Assembly (NCBI RefSeq): GCF_000422645.1
Contig: NZ_AUGL01000021.1
Span: forward strand, 16,756-80,755
From: Ferrimonas futtsuensis DSM 18154
GTDB lineage: Bacteria > Pseudomonadota > Gammaproteobacteria > Enterobacterales > Shewanellaceae
DNA: 64,000 bases
Reading direction: 5' to 3'
Positions 34,714-43,096 of this stretch are shown here, piece by piece (the first letter of the stretch is position 1; the number at the start of each line of letters is the position of its first letter). The position numbers and the translations under genes were made by a program. The notes below the pieces were generated by a model that saw only the letters and a list, made by a program, of their open reading frames with translations, did no database searches and was not told the origin of the DNA.

Positions 34714-34986
34714 ATGGAGTGGCAAAAACTGGCAGCGAATATGGACGCAGAACTGGCGCAGAAGCTGCAAACCGCCGTAGAGATCGGCAAATGGCCTGAT
34801 GGCACCCTGGTGACCGATGAACAGCGTGAGTCGGCCATGCAGGCGCTGATCCTGTGGCAGTCCAATCATAACCATGAGAATCAGCATCTGACTGTGGGAA
34901 AGGATGGGGAGATCAACCACCTCTCCAAAGATGTCCTGAAGCATCAGTTTGATGACAATCAGATCACCCGCCTTAAACCGGAGTAA
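34714..34986 (+). CDS. DUF1315 (YeaC-like) protein
   Basis: 90 residues from ATG 34714. Matches E. coli YeaC along its length: AELAQKLQTAVEIGKWPDG, VTDEQRESAMQALILWQ, HNHENQHLTVGKDGEI. Soluble, function unknown. Lies between the zinc-ribbon gene and creA with gaps of 2 and 3 bases, so these three form an operon. Confidence 0.88.
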   Translation: MEWQKLAANMDAELAQKLQTAVEIGKWPDGTLVTDEQRESAMQALILWQSNHNHENQHLTVGKDGEINHLSKDVLKHQFDDNQITRLKPE

Positions 34987-34989
34987 ACC

Positions 34990-35454
34990 ATGAGAGCCTG
35001 GATTCTCGCCCTGACGGCCCTGGCCTTGTCGGGTTGCGACAACAACGAGGTGGGGGATGTCTCCCTGGGGCTGTTCACCACCAAGGACATCAAGGTCGAG
35101 GTGCTGCAGGACCCGGTAGTGACCGGTGTCACCTGTCACATCTCCAACATCGAAGCGGACCTGGATTTTGCCGATCCCAGCGATATGGGCATCGCCTGTC
35201 GACAGACCGGGGAGATCACAGCTCAGATGATCGCGGCCATCGATACCGGCAAGTCTGGCGAGGTGGTGTTTAAAAAGTCTAAGAGTGTGTTGTTCAAGAG
35301 CTTGAAGATCAGGCGCATTTTGGATCAGAAGACGCAAACTTTGCTCTACATCGCCTACAGCACCAAAGAGACCAAGGGCAGTTATAAGCACTCGCTCTCC
35401 ACCGTGCCTCTGTGGGGCACCAAGGCGTACAAACCCGCCGTCACTCAAGACTGA
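34990..35454 (+). CDS. creA: CreA-family lipoprotein
   Basis: 154 residues with lipobox LSGC (Cys16). Blocks VTGVTCHISNIEADLDFADPSD, ISCQQ-like IACRQTGEI, GEVVFKKSKSVLFKSLKIRR, and STKETKGSYKHSLSTVPLWG match the CreA family. CreA is the first gene of the creABCD region in E. coli but its function is unknown; here no creBC neighbours are present. Mature protein is expected in the envelope. Ends at a terminator. Confidence 0.85.
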   Translation: MRAWILALTALALSGCDNNEVGDVSLGLFTTKDIKVEVLQDPVVTGVTCHISNIEADLDFADPSDMGIACRQTGEITAQMIAAIDTGKSGEVVFKKSKSVLFKSLKIRRILDQKTQTLLYIAYSTKETKGSYKHSLSTVPLWGTKAYKPAVTQD

Positions 35455-35458
35455 GTTC

Positions 35459-35482
35459 AGGGACCCACAGGGTCCCTTTTTT
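35459..35482 (+). terminator. Terminator after creA
   Basis: Perfect eight-base stem AGGGACCC/GGGTCCCT (35459-35466 and 35470-35477), three-base loop, T6. Confidence 0.92.
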
Positions 35483-35530
35483 ATTCAAGCTTGATGGAAT
35501 GTGCTTGAACCCTATTTGTGTGCTGTGACT

Positions 35531-35552
35531 GGTAATAATGGGGAATATTACC
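35531..35552. promoter_or_regulatory. Inverted repeat upstream of the EAL-CZB gene
   Basis: GGTAATA (35531-35537) and TATTACC (35546-35552) with an eight-base spacer; extending to nine bases the arms match in eight. It is flanked further out by GTGAC and GTCAC. It lies 230 bases upstream of the phosphodiesterase gene in an otherwise gene-free 300-base region. A transcription-factor operator is likely; the factor is unknown. Confidence 0.45.
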
Positions 35553-35783
35553 TTCCTTGTCACTTTTTATATTAGTTTGGCTTAAAACTGAGATCTTCGT
35601 ACTTTCGATTGCAGAATTCAGAAATTAGAGTTTCACATGAGCTTGGTAGAGCAGATTGCAACTCATTGAAGTTGCACGTGATAGGTAACAATTGAAGGTG
35701 CTCTTCAGTTCAGATGCCAAGGATATTGGGCATAGCAACAAGATCAGTTCTGTTTTCTTTGTCACCAACCACCGGACATCTAT

Positions 35784-36998
35784 ATGAGCGCCAGGGCAAC
35801 AACAAGACGCGATCTGGAAAGCGCGCTGCACAAGCGGGAGTTTGAGTTCTACTACCAGCCAAAGGTTTCCATGGTTACTGGCGAGATCTGCGGTGCCGAA
35901 GCCTTGATCCGCTGGATCAAATCGGACGGCACGGTGGTTCTTCCCGGGGCCTTCATTCCCCAGGCCGAATCCAACGGATTTATTAACCGGCTGACCCTGT
36001 CTATGGTCAAACGTATCATCGACGATATTGGTCAGATCAACAGGGAAAACAAACCGCTTCCCATCTCCTTTAATGTTTCCGCCCATGACTTTCAGAACCG
36101 AAAGCTGGTGAAAGTGCTTTTGGAAGGGATTGAACGGGGAGAGATCATCCCGGAACAGCTGGAGATTGAGCTGACGGAAACCGTGGTGCTCAATGAGTGT
36201 CCGGTAGTGATAGAGAATCTGAACAAGCTCAAAAGCATGGGTATTCGCCTGGTGATGGACGACTACTGTCGTGGTTTTTCCAACTTGGGGACGTTGGCAC
36301 GCTGGCCTTTCAGCACCATCAAGATCGACAAGTCGATCATCAGCCAGGTAGAGGCGTCCGAGAAGGAACTCTCTATCGTTCAGTCCAGCATACAGATGGC
36401 CCATAACCTGGATCTGGAGATCGTTGCAGAAGGGGTGGAGACCGAGTCGTGCTATCGGCTCTTGCAAAATACCGGCTGCAGTGTGGCCCAGGGCTACTGG
36501 ATCAGCCCACCTCTGCCACTGAACCACTTTCTCACCTTTCTGCAGGAAGGGCGTCATTGGCCATCTCAGCTGCTGGGGATGTTGCACATGGCCCAACTGG
36601 ACCATATTCAGTGGCGTAAAGCGGTCATTGACAGCGTCTACAACCTGGGTTTCATCAGTGATACGAGTACGTTGAGTTGGCCCGAAGCCCACCACACCCA
36701 ATGCCGCCTGGGAAAGTGGCTTTATGGCCCGGGTCGCTGCTTTTCAAACACCATCTGGTTTAACAAACTGCACCAGAGTCATAAGGATCTTCATCAGACA
36801 CTGTCTGAGCTGATGGTGGCGGTGGACGCCGGGCAAACGGGCAAACCCCTGGTGGACCTGATGCGAAAGCTGTCTCGCCAGTCGGACCTGGTGATGCAGA
36901 TGCTTCATGAGCTGGAACACTATCTGGTTGAACAGCGTCTTATCAGGGAAGACAGGATCGAGTTTGAAGGGCTGGCGGTGGTGTCGACGGCCAGATAA
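35784..36998 (+). CDS. EAL phosphodiesterase with C-terminal CZB zinc-sensing domain
   Basis: 404 residues, cytoplasmic. The EAL domain covers about residues 8-255: EAL at 39-41 in AEALIRW, FNVS (96-99), ELTET (129-133), the metal-aspartate block DDYCRGFSNLG (159-169), Lys180 and EGVET (216-220), so the catalytic set looks intact. The C-terminal 265-380 is a CZB domain with HIQW (274-277), CRLGKW (307-312) and HKDLH (333-337), the full His/Cys/His/His zinc site. CZB domains bind zinc or react with hypochlorite and regulate chemoreceptors and diguanylate cyclases (established). Here it should control c-di-GMP breakdown. No ribosome site is strong; start by similarity. Confidence 0.9.
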   Translation: MSARATTRRDLESALHKREFEFYYQPKVSMVTGEICGAEALIRWIKSDGTVVLPGAFIPQAESNGFINRLTLSMVKRIIDDIGQINRENKPLPISFNVSAHDFQNRKLVKVLLEGIERGEIIPEQLEIELTETVVLNECPVVIENLNKLKSMGIRLVMDDYCRGFSNLGTLARWPFSTIKIDKSIISQVEASEKELSIVQSSIQMAHNLDLEIVAEGVETESCYRLLQNTGCSVAQGYWISPPLPLNHFLTFLQEGRHWPSQLLGMLHMAQLDHIQWRKAVIDSVYNLGFISDTSTLSWPEAHHTQCRLGKWLYGPGRCFSNTIWFNKLHQSHKDLHQTLSELMVAVDAGQTGKPLVDLMRKLSRQSDLVMQMLHELEHYLVEQRLIREDRIEFEGLAVVSTAR

Positions 36999-37083
36999 CG
37001 CTTTATACGGCGGTCAGGTTGAAACCTGTGTTGAGCTGTGAGTTACTGAGTCCTTCAGTTTACTAGTTCGACAGGACGTCGAT

Positions 37084-37509
37084 ATGTCCCAACCTTTTCC
37101 TCTGCTTGGCCCTATCGTGGCGCTGATCTCCTGGTCCCTGATGATGTGGCTGTGGATGTACTTCACCCGAATCCCCGCCATCCTCCAAACCGGCATGACC
37201 CTCGATCCCAATGTCCCCAGGGGGGAGCAGATGGACCAACTGCCACCGTCGGTCCGCTGGAAGGCCGACAATTACAACCACCTGATGGAACAGCCGACCC
37301 TGTTCTATCCCCTGGTGATCGCCCTGGTGTTGATGGAGCAGCAGGGCGGATTGGTGCTGGCACTCGCCTGGAGTTATGTGGTGCTGCGAATAGTACACAG
37401 CCTGGTGCAGGCCCTGAACAACAAGATAGAGCTTCGGTTCGCGGTCTATCTGCTGTCCAACATCCCCCTGTTTGCACTGACCGCCATTGCCGTGGTTTCT
37501 CTCATGTGA
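37084..37509 (+). CDS. MAPEG-family membrane protein
   Basis: 141 residues with four hydrophobic helices. MAPEG features include PSVRWKADNYNHLMEQPTLFYPLVIALV and YVVLRIVHSLVQALNN. Members are glutathione transferases or eicosanoid enzymes in eukaryotes; bacterial homologues have unknown or glutathione-dependent functions. Its own ribosome site precedes the ATG weakly; 85 bases after the EAL gene. Confidence 0.88.
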   Translation: MSQPFPLLGPIVALISWSLMMWLWMYFTRIPAILQTGMTLDPNVPRGEQMDQLPPSVRWKADNYNHLMEQPTLFYPLVIALVLMEQQGGLVLALAWSYVVLRIVHSLVQALNNKIELRFAVYLLSNIPLFALTAIAVVSLM

Positions 37510-37633
37510 CAAATACACTGATTTAATTAAATATATTGAGATCACCTCCCCTTTATCTCACTAGTGGATGCAGGTAGATTAGGGCGCAGAAATTTATTGT
37601 CTCCAAATTTGGAGAAGGGATACGAGAGGCCAG

Positions 37634-38839
37634 ATGGAACCTAACTACGACAACTACAGCCTGGACGAACTGATCGATGCCTTGAGCCAGCTGGATGAGA
37701 ACGCTTTTCCGCAACGGGCCGCCCGCCTCCAGCAGCTGATCGGCGAGAAACATCGGCAGCAGAGCCAGCTGGTTGCCGAGAGAGAGTCAACCCTGAGCAA
37801 ACAAGCCAAGAAGGCCCCGTTTGAGTTTTCCGGTAACGGTGGCGACTATTTTAAGCTTTGGATCGTCAATCTGCTGCTGAGCATCGTCACCTTGGGGATC
37901 TACAGCGCCTGGGCCAAGGTTCGAAATAATCAGTACCTGTTGGGACACACCAAACTGGAGGGGCACAGCTTCCGATACCTGGCCAAGCCGATGCAGATCC
38001 TCAAAGGGCGATTGATAGCCGTCGCGGTGCTGATCGCCTTTTCCGTCCTGTCTCAGTTTTTCCCCATCGCCGGCATGCTGTTCAGTTTGGCTCTGCTGGT
38101 CGCAACCCCCTGGCTGATTTTGCAGGGGATGCGTTTTTCCATGCGGATGACCGCCTACAAGAACGTGCGCTTCTCCTTCGAGGGCAGCTATTTCGGCCTG
38201 TTGGCGACCTTTGTGCTTCTGCCCATCGTTGGCGCCTTTACCCTGTATCTGGCGATGCCCTGGGTGTTCAAGAAGATGGACCAGTATCTCTACAGCCACA
38301 CCACCTATGGCGGCAAGCGTTTCGAAGTGAACACCTCCAGCGGCAGCTACTACAAAGCCTCCTTCGCCGGTCTGGGGTTGGGCTTTGTGCTGTTCATTGC
38401 CCTCTTTACCGTGCTGGGAGTGGGCGAGGGTTTTGCTAGCTTCAACGCCGAAGGCGAGCCGGACTTCCAGCTGATACCCATTCTGATGTTTTACGCCGGC
38501 GCCTTCCTGGTCAGCTTTATGGTGCGTGCCCTGTATCAGAGCATTGTGCTGAATCACCTGATTGGCGAGACTCAGATTGAGGGTGTGGTCACCTTCAAGC
38601 CCGAGATTAAGACCGGCAGTTATATGAGAATGATGACCATCAATGCGCTGATGCTGGCCTGCACCCTGGGGCTGGCCTATCCGGTTACCCAGGTGCGCAA
38701 GCTCAAGTACATGACCAACGCCATTGGCGTCATGCTGCTGCCTGGTGCCGATGCCCTCACCAACACCGTTGGCGAAGGGGACTCCGCCTTCGGTGAAGAG
38801 GCGGCGGGTCTGTTTGACCTTGATCTGTCCATCACCTGA
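37634..38839 (+). CDS. yjgN: YjgN family (DUF898) membrane protein
   Basis: 401 residues. A soluble acidic N-terminus (EPNYDNYSLDELIDALSQ) is followed by FEFSGNGGDYFKLWIVNLLLSIVTLGIYSAWAKVR (DUF898 signature, quoted in part: GDYFKLWIVNLLL) and repeated again at GKRFEVNTSSGSYYKASFAGLG. About six helices. Unknown function. It is 12 bases before an M48 peptidase gene, a pairing found in several gammaproteobacteria, suggesting a joint envelope function. Confidence 0.88.
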   Translation: MEPNYDNYSLDELIDALSQLDENAFPQRAARLQQLIGEKHRQQSQLVAERESTLSKQAKKAPFEFSGNGGDYFKLWIVNLLLSIVTLGIYSAWAKVRNNQYLLGHTKLEGHSFRYLAKPMQILKGRLIAVAVLIAFSVLSQFFPIAGMLFSLALLVATPWLILQGMRFSMRMTAYKNVRFSFEGSYFGLLATFVLLPIVGAFTLYLAMPWVFKKMDQYLYSHTTYGGKRFEVNTSSGSYYKASFAGLGLGFVLFIALFTVLGVGEGFASFNAEGEPDFQLIPILMFYAGAFLVSFMVRALYQSIVLNHLIGETQIEGVVTFKPEIKTGSYMRMMTINALMLACTLGLAYPVTQVRKLKYMTNAIGVMLLPGADALTNTVGEGDSAFGEEAAGLFDLDLSIT

Positions 38840-38851
38840 TAGGCCTGGTCA

Positions 38852-39904
38852 ATGAGCCTTCAGATAGAGGGGGTCTACCTGGCCCCCGGAAGCAGTCAAA
38901 GCCAGAAGGGGCGGGTCGAACTGGTTCAGGAAGAGTTGAGTCTCTACCTTGAGGGCAGCAGTGCCCCACACAGGTGCTGCGACCTCGATGATTGTGAGCA
39001 GGGGGAAGTGCTGGCCGGGTTGGCGGTGGAGCTGCGCTTTGCCGACGGTGGCCTGTTTACCCCGGACGACGTCCGGTTTCGCTGGCCACAAACCTCCGGC
39101 GGTCAGCGAGCCTTGCATTGGCTGGAGGGACACTGGAGCGCAGTGTTGGCCGGGGTACTGGTGGTGCCCCTGTTTTTGTGGGTGATGGTCACCAAGGCTC
39201 TTCCGGCCGCGGCCGATGCCTCAGTGTCGCTGTTGCCCGATGCGGTGCCGCGCCAGCTAGGCGAGCAGACACTCTATCTGCTGGACAAGACCCTGATGGA
39301 CCCCAGTGAGCTCAGTGAGACGCAACAAGAACGGGTACGAGGTCAGTGGCAACACGCGTTGCAGCAGTTGTCATTAGACGGCAGTGGCTATCAGCTGTTG
39401 TTTCGCAGCAGCAAAATGGGCGCCAATGCCTTTGCTTTGCCGGACGGCACCGTGGTCGTCACCGACGAGATTGTCACTCTGATGGAGCCGGCGCCCAACG
39501 CCCTGACGGCGGTGCTGCTCCATGAAATCGGCCATGTGGAACATCAACATGGCATGAAGCAACTGGCCCGGGCCACCGCCAACAGCATGTTGTTCGCCAT
39601 GGTATTGGGGGACATCGAAGGGGCTGGCGAGGTGGTCATCGGTGCGGGTTCCAGCCTGATCAACAGCGCGTTTTCCAGGGATATGGAGTCCGAGGCGGAC
39701 CATTTTGCTCATCAGCAGCTCAAACAGCTTGGATTGTCACCGGGGCATTTTGCCGCGGCCATGCGTTTGCTGGCTGAAGCTAATCATCAGAGCCTGGATG
39801 AGGGGGGCTCGGGGCACTGGACCCAGTATCTGAGCAGCCACCCCGAGACCCTGGAGCGAATACACGCGGCAGAGGATGCCGCGGAAAAACAGGACGGGCA
39901 GTAA
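38852..39904 (+). CDS. M48-family membrane metallopeptidase
   Basis: 350 residues. One transmembrane helix (VLAGVLVVPLFLWVMV, about 98-113) after an N-terminal soluble part, then a periplasmic or membrane-associated catalytic domain with HEIGH (224-228) and the third-ligand block RDMESEADHFA (276-286). NAFALPDGTVVVTDEIV is the usual M48 strand. Probably trims or degrades envelope proteins. Translated 12 bases after yjgN. Confidence 0.9.
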   Translation: MSLQIEGVYLAPGSSQSQKGRVELVQEELSLYLEGSSAPHRCCDLDDCEQGEVLAGLAVELRFADGGLFTPDDVRFRWPQTSGGQRALHWLEGHWSAVLAGVLVVPLFLWVMVTKALPAAADASVSLLPDAVPRQLGEQTLYLLDKTLMDPSELSETQQERVRGQWQHALQQLSLDGSGYQLLFRSSKMGANAFALPDGTVVVTDEIVTLMEPAPNALTAVLLHEIGHVEHQHGMKQLARATANSMLFAMVLGDIEGAGEVVIGAGSSLINSAFSRDMESEADHFAHQQLKQLGLSPGHFAAAMRLLAEANHQSLDEGGSGHWTQYLSSHPETLERIHAAEDAAEKQDGQ

Positions 39905-39950
39905 GGCTTTGCCCGATTCACCCTGGCATAACTCAGAAGAGGGAATTTCA

Positions 39951-40292
39951 ATGGCTGAGACCATGTTCGTTGCAACTGAATTTCGTGTAGAGAGCCGAAG
40001 CCGCCGTACTACGGCCGAGGACGCCGATGCTCTCTGGGGTGGTCGGCGAATACCCAGGAACCAGGTCAGGCATGAGACTGCAGAGCAGCGCTCGGATTGC
40101 CGCATCGACGGCGACGCCCTGGCACAGCGAGTAAATCAGGCGATCGAGTCCCTGCTGGCCAAGGGGTTGACCATCGTTTCGGTCACCCCGGTGATCTCCG
40201 GTCGTCATGAGGTGCAGACAAGCCTGCTGCCAACGGACGTAGCCGGTTACGGCTTCAGTTACACCGAAGGCGTGCTGATTGTGGCGATATGA
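39951..40292 (+). CDS. Unknown small protein
   Basis: 113 residues from ATG 39951; GAGGGA sits six to eleven bases upstream. Not recognised. N-terminal third is Arg/Ser-rich (RVESRSRRTTAEDADALWGG), the C-terminal half has an alternating pattern (KGLTIVSVTPVISG...GYGFSYTEGVLIVAI) suggestive of a small alpha/beta fold. No signal or membrane segment. It may be translated from the upstream yjgN/M48 message (46-base gap). Confidence 0.6.
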   Translation: MAETMFVATEFRVESRSRRTTAEDADALWGGRRIPRNQVRHETAEQRSDCRIDGDALAQRVNQAIESLLAKGLTIVSVTPVISGRHEVQTSLLPTDVAGYGFSYTEGVLIVAI

Positions 40293-40328
40293 CGACCACA
40301 CCCAATAGACCCCCTTAATGGAGAGATG

Positions 40329-40790
40329 ATGTACCCTTCTTTTATCGCCACTGTGTTGGCCACGGCGATGCTTGTCGTCTTGCCGGCCAAGGCGGACACC
40401 CACCTGAAAGTGGCTCATGAGATGCTGGACGCCATGGGCGCGAAGCGCCTCACCAATGACAGTCTGGAGATGGTGCTGGATCTTCAGGTGAGTGCCAATC
40501 CTGAGATGGCGCCTTACCGGGAGACCCTCAAGGCGTTTTACTTCAAATACGCCGGGTGGGATAGTGTCAAAGAGGAATACGCCGCGCTCTATCAGGAAAC
40601 CTTCACCGAGGCCGAGCTTCGACAACTGACCCGGTTCTACCGCACCGAGGTCGGGCAGAAGATACTCAGGTTGCAGCCGCAGCTGATGGAAGAGGCGATG
40701 AGAATAGGGGAGCGGCGACTGGACGAGAACCTCCAGGAGCTTCAGCAGAGGGTTCGAGAAAGGGAGCAGCAGTTGAGCCGGTCTCATTGA
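40329..40790 (+). CDS. DUF2059 exported protein
   Basis: 153 residues from the second of two adjacent ATGs (GGAG is placed better for 40329 than for 40326). Signal peptide ending LPAKA. The core ETLKAFYFKYAGWDSVKEEYAALYQETFTEAELRQL (in part FTEAELRQLTRFYRTEVGQKI) is the DUF2059 signature. The C-terminal 40 residues are a charged helix (EERRLDENLQELQQRVREREQQ). Periplasmic, function unknown. Confidence 0.85.
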   Translation: MYPSFIATVLATAMLVVLPAKADTHLKVAHEMLDAMGAKRLTNDSLEMVLDLQVSANPEMAPYRETLKAFYFKYAGWDSVKEEYAALYQETFTEAELRQLTRFYRTEVGQKILRLQPQLMEEAMRIGERRLDENLQELQQRVREREQQLSRSH

Positions 40791-40966
40791 GTAAGCCTGG
40801 GATTTTGGTCGCTTTTCTTTTGATATAAGGGCGGAGCTTATTCTGGGAATGGTTTAGAACAGGATAATTACGCACAGAGTGAAAAAAGATGTTTTACTTA
40901 TAGTTAGCGACCGGGTTCAGCATCTGTGGCCAGGTTGCGCCTGTAGAGTGAGTTGAGGAGGGGCTT

Positions 40967-41926
40967 ATGGATAAACAGACCGCACGTCAGATGGTCCACA
41001 GTGCGATGTTGGCGCCCTCCAGCCACAACAGCCAACCCTGGCGCTTCCGGCTTCACGAAAACGCCATAGAACTGTTTGCAGACCGCTCCCGGGCCTTGCC
41101 GGTCAATGACCCAGAGGATCGCGAACTGCACATCAGCTGTGGTTGTGCCCTGATGAACATGAGACTGGCGGCCGCCAAAGCCGGCATTGGCCTCAAGGTA
41201 GAACTGCTTCCCCAACCCGACAACCCCGACCTGCTGGCCAAAGTGGTGCAGAGCGCCCCCGAGGAGGAGCAACCGCTCCTGGCTCAGTTGGCCGATGAGA
41301 TCCCCAGCCGCCATACGGTGCGCAGCGATTATGAACCCGTATCTGATGCCGGCGATCTTATCTCCGACCTGCGTCAATGGGCCAGGCTCGAAGGCGTTCA
41401 ACTGACTGCGGTGTCCAGTGAGGTCCAGCGCCAGCGAATCGCCGGCTTGGTGGCCCAGGCTGACCAGACCTTGTGGTCAGATCCCGCCTGGCGACGGGAA
41501 CTGGCACGCTGGATGTTGCCACCGAACCGGGGAGAGGGACTGGCAGTGTCTGCGCTCTGGTCGCCCTTTGTTCGTACCATGATTCGCTGGTTTAATCTTG
41601 GCTCTTTGATGGCCCGTAAAAGCACCAAGCTGGTGGACCGGGCGCCGCTGCTGCTGGTGCTGTCCAGTTGCGGTGACGGCCCCAGGCAGTGGCTTGAGAC
41701 AGGCCAGGCTCTGCAGACGGTGTTGCTTGGCTGCTGCCAGCGGGGATATCAGGGCTCCTTCCTCAACCAGCCGGTACAGGTGCCCACCCTGAGAAACCGG
41801 TTGTCCAAGATCACCGGGCTGGCCTCTCCCCAGATCCTGCTCAGGGTAGGGCGCCCGGTTGAAAAGCCGATCGCCTCTCCCAGACGCGCCCTCTCCGGCA
41901 TGCTGGACCCGGTCTCAAACCGATAA
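40967..41926 (+). CDS. Acg-type nitroreductase-like flavoprotein
   Basis: 319 residues. N-terminal APSSHNSQPWRFRL (FMN-binding start of the Acg family) and a second half with RAPLLLVLSSCGDGPRQWLETGQALQTVLLGC; both carry nitroreductase folds as in mycobacterial Acg, a single-chain duplication. LNQPVQVPTLRNRLSKI is the C-terminal landmark. Catalytic residues are usually lacking in Acg proteins, which may store flavin. Ribosome site GAGGAGGGG at 40953-40961. Followed by a bidirectional terminator. Confidence 0.85.
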   Translation: MDKQTARQMVHSAMLAPSSHNSQPWRFRLHENAIELFADRSRALPVNDPEDRELHISCGCALMNMRLAAAKAGIGLKVELLPQPDNPDLLAKVVQSAPEEEQPLLAQLADEIPSRHTVRSDYEPVSDAGDLISDLRQWARLEGVQLTAVSSEVQRQRIAGLVAQADQTLWSDPAWRRELARWMLPPNRGEGLAVSALWSPFVRTMIRWFNLGSLMARKSTKLVDRAPLLLVLSSCGDGPRQWLETGQALQTVLLGCCQRGYQGSFLNQPVQVPTLRNRLSKITGLASPQILLRVGRPVEKPIASPRRALSGMLDPVSNR

Positions 41927-41957
41927 AAAACAGCCCTCGTCCTGAGGGCTGTGTTGT
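41924..41957. terminator. Bidirectional terminator between the Acg-like gene and ansA
   Basis: Stem CAGCCCTC/GAGGGCTG (41931-41938 and 41944-41951) with A6 on the left and TGTTGTTT on the right, suitable for both convergent genes. Confidence 0.88.
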
Positions 41958-41971
41958 TTGGTGCAACTCGG

Positions 41972-42982
41972 TCAGCGACTCAACTCGCCTCTCAGGCTCT
42001 GCTCCATCGCGTCCAGCCGCTCGTCGAAGGTCATGGGCTGGCTCAGCAGGAAGTGAAGCTTGGCCAGGGCGGCTTCCGTGGTCATATCGAATCCGCTGAT
42101 CACGCCCGCCTGTGACAGGGCATTGCCGGTGGCATAGCCGCTCATGTTCACCTTACCCTGCAGACATTGGGTCAGGTTGACGATGATCACCTCCCGTTTG
42201 CGGGCGTCCTTGAACAGATCCAGCAGCTCAGGGCGTTGGGGAGCATTGCCGACGCCGAAGGAGAGCAGGATAAGCGCCTTGACCGGCTGCTGCAGGATGT
42301 TGCGAATCACCTCGGAGGAGATCCCCGGGTACAGGGTGACCACGCCGATCGGCTGAGGGGTGATGGGGTGTACTTTGAGTGGTCCGGCGGATTCCAGCAG
42401 AGTCACCCCGGGCCCGCACTGAATGTGAATCCCCGCTTCCAGCAGCGGCGGCAGATTGGGGCTGGCAAAGGCATCGAAACCGTCTGCGTGCACCTTGGTG
42501 GTTCGGTTGCCACGGAACAGCTTGTTGTTGAAGAACAGGCAGACCTCGCCAACTGGGTGTCTGGCGGCCAGGTACAGCGCGTTCAGCAGGTTGTGCTGGC
42601 CGTCGGAGCGCAGTTCGGCAAAGGGGATCTGCGAGCCGGTCACCACCACAGGTTTGGTCAGGCCTTCCAGCATGAAGGAGAGGGCGGCGGCGGTGAACGC
42701 CATGGTGTCGGTGCCGTGAAGGATGACAAAGCCGTCAAACTCGTCGTAGCGTGCCTCGATGTCGTTGGCAATGTGCTGCCAGTCTTCCGGGGTCATGTTG
42801 GCGGAGTCCATCAGATCGGCGTATTCGCTGATCTCAAATTCCGGCATCTCCTCCCGTTGAAACTCAGGATTGGCCTTGACCCGCTCGGTGAGGAACCCGG
42901 CAGTGGGGGCGTAGCCCTGATCGGTTTTCTGCATGCCGATGGTGCCGCCGGTGTATGCGATGTAGATCCGTTTTTTTGTCAT
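41972..42982 (-). CDS. ansA: L-asparaginase type I (cytoplasmic)
   Basis: 336 residues from ATG 42982; the frame extends 20 codons upstream with no family similarity. Motif 1 IAYTGGTIGM and motif 2 GFVILHGTDTMAFTAAALSFML contain the two catalytic threonines; no signal peptide, so the cytoplasmic, low-affinity AnsA type. Hydrolyses asparagine to aspartate and ammonia. It is downstream of sppA as in E. coli-like relatives, but a terminator separates them. Confidence 0.93.
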   Translation of the reverse strand: MTKKRIYIAYTGGTIGMQKTDQGYAPTAGFLTERVKANPEFQREEMPEFEISEYADLMDSANMTPEDWQHIANDIEARYDEFDGFVILHGTDTMAFTAAALSFMLEGLTKPVVVTGSQIPFAELRSDGQHNLLNALYLAARHPVGEVCLFFNNKLFRGNRTTKVHADGFDAFASPNLPPLLEAGIHIQCGPGVTLLESAGPLKVHPITPQPIGVVTLYPGISSEVIRNILQQPVKALILLSFGVGNAPQRPELLDLFKDARKREVIIVNLTQCLQGKVNMSGYATGNALSQAGVISGFDMTTEAALAKLHFLLSQPMTFDERLDAMEQSLRGELSR

Positions 42983-43040
42983 TGTGCTCAAAGGGGTAGG
43001 CCAGGATGGCCGGATTATAGGATGTGGGACGTGGGAGTGC

Positions 43041-43065
43041 AAAAGGGCCTCCCGAAGGAGGCCCT
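43041..43065 (-). terminator. Terminator after sppA
   Basis: Minus-strand stem AGGGCCTCC/GGAGGCCCT (43057-43065 and 43044-43052), four-base loop, T4 tail. Confidence 0.85.
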
Positions 43066-43096
43066 CACATCTGTGTTTTTTGAACGTTGAACCGGC

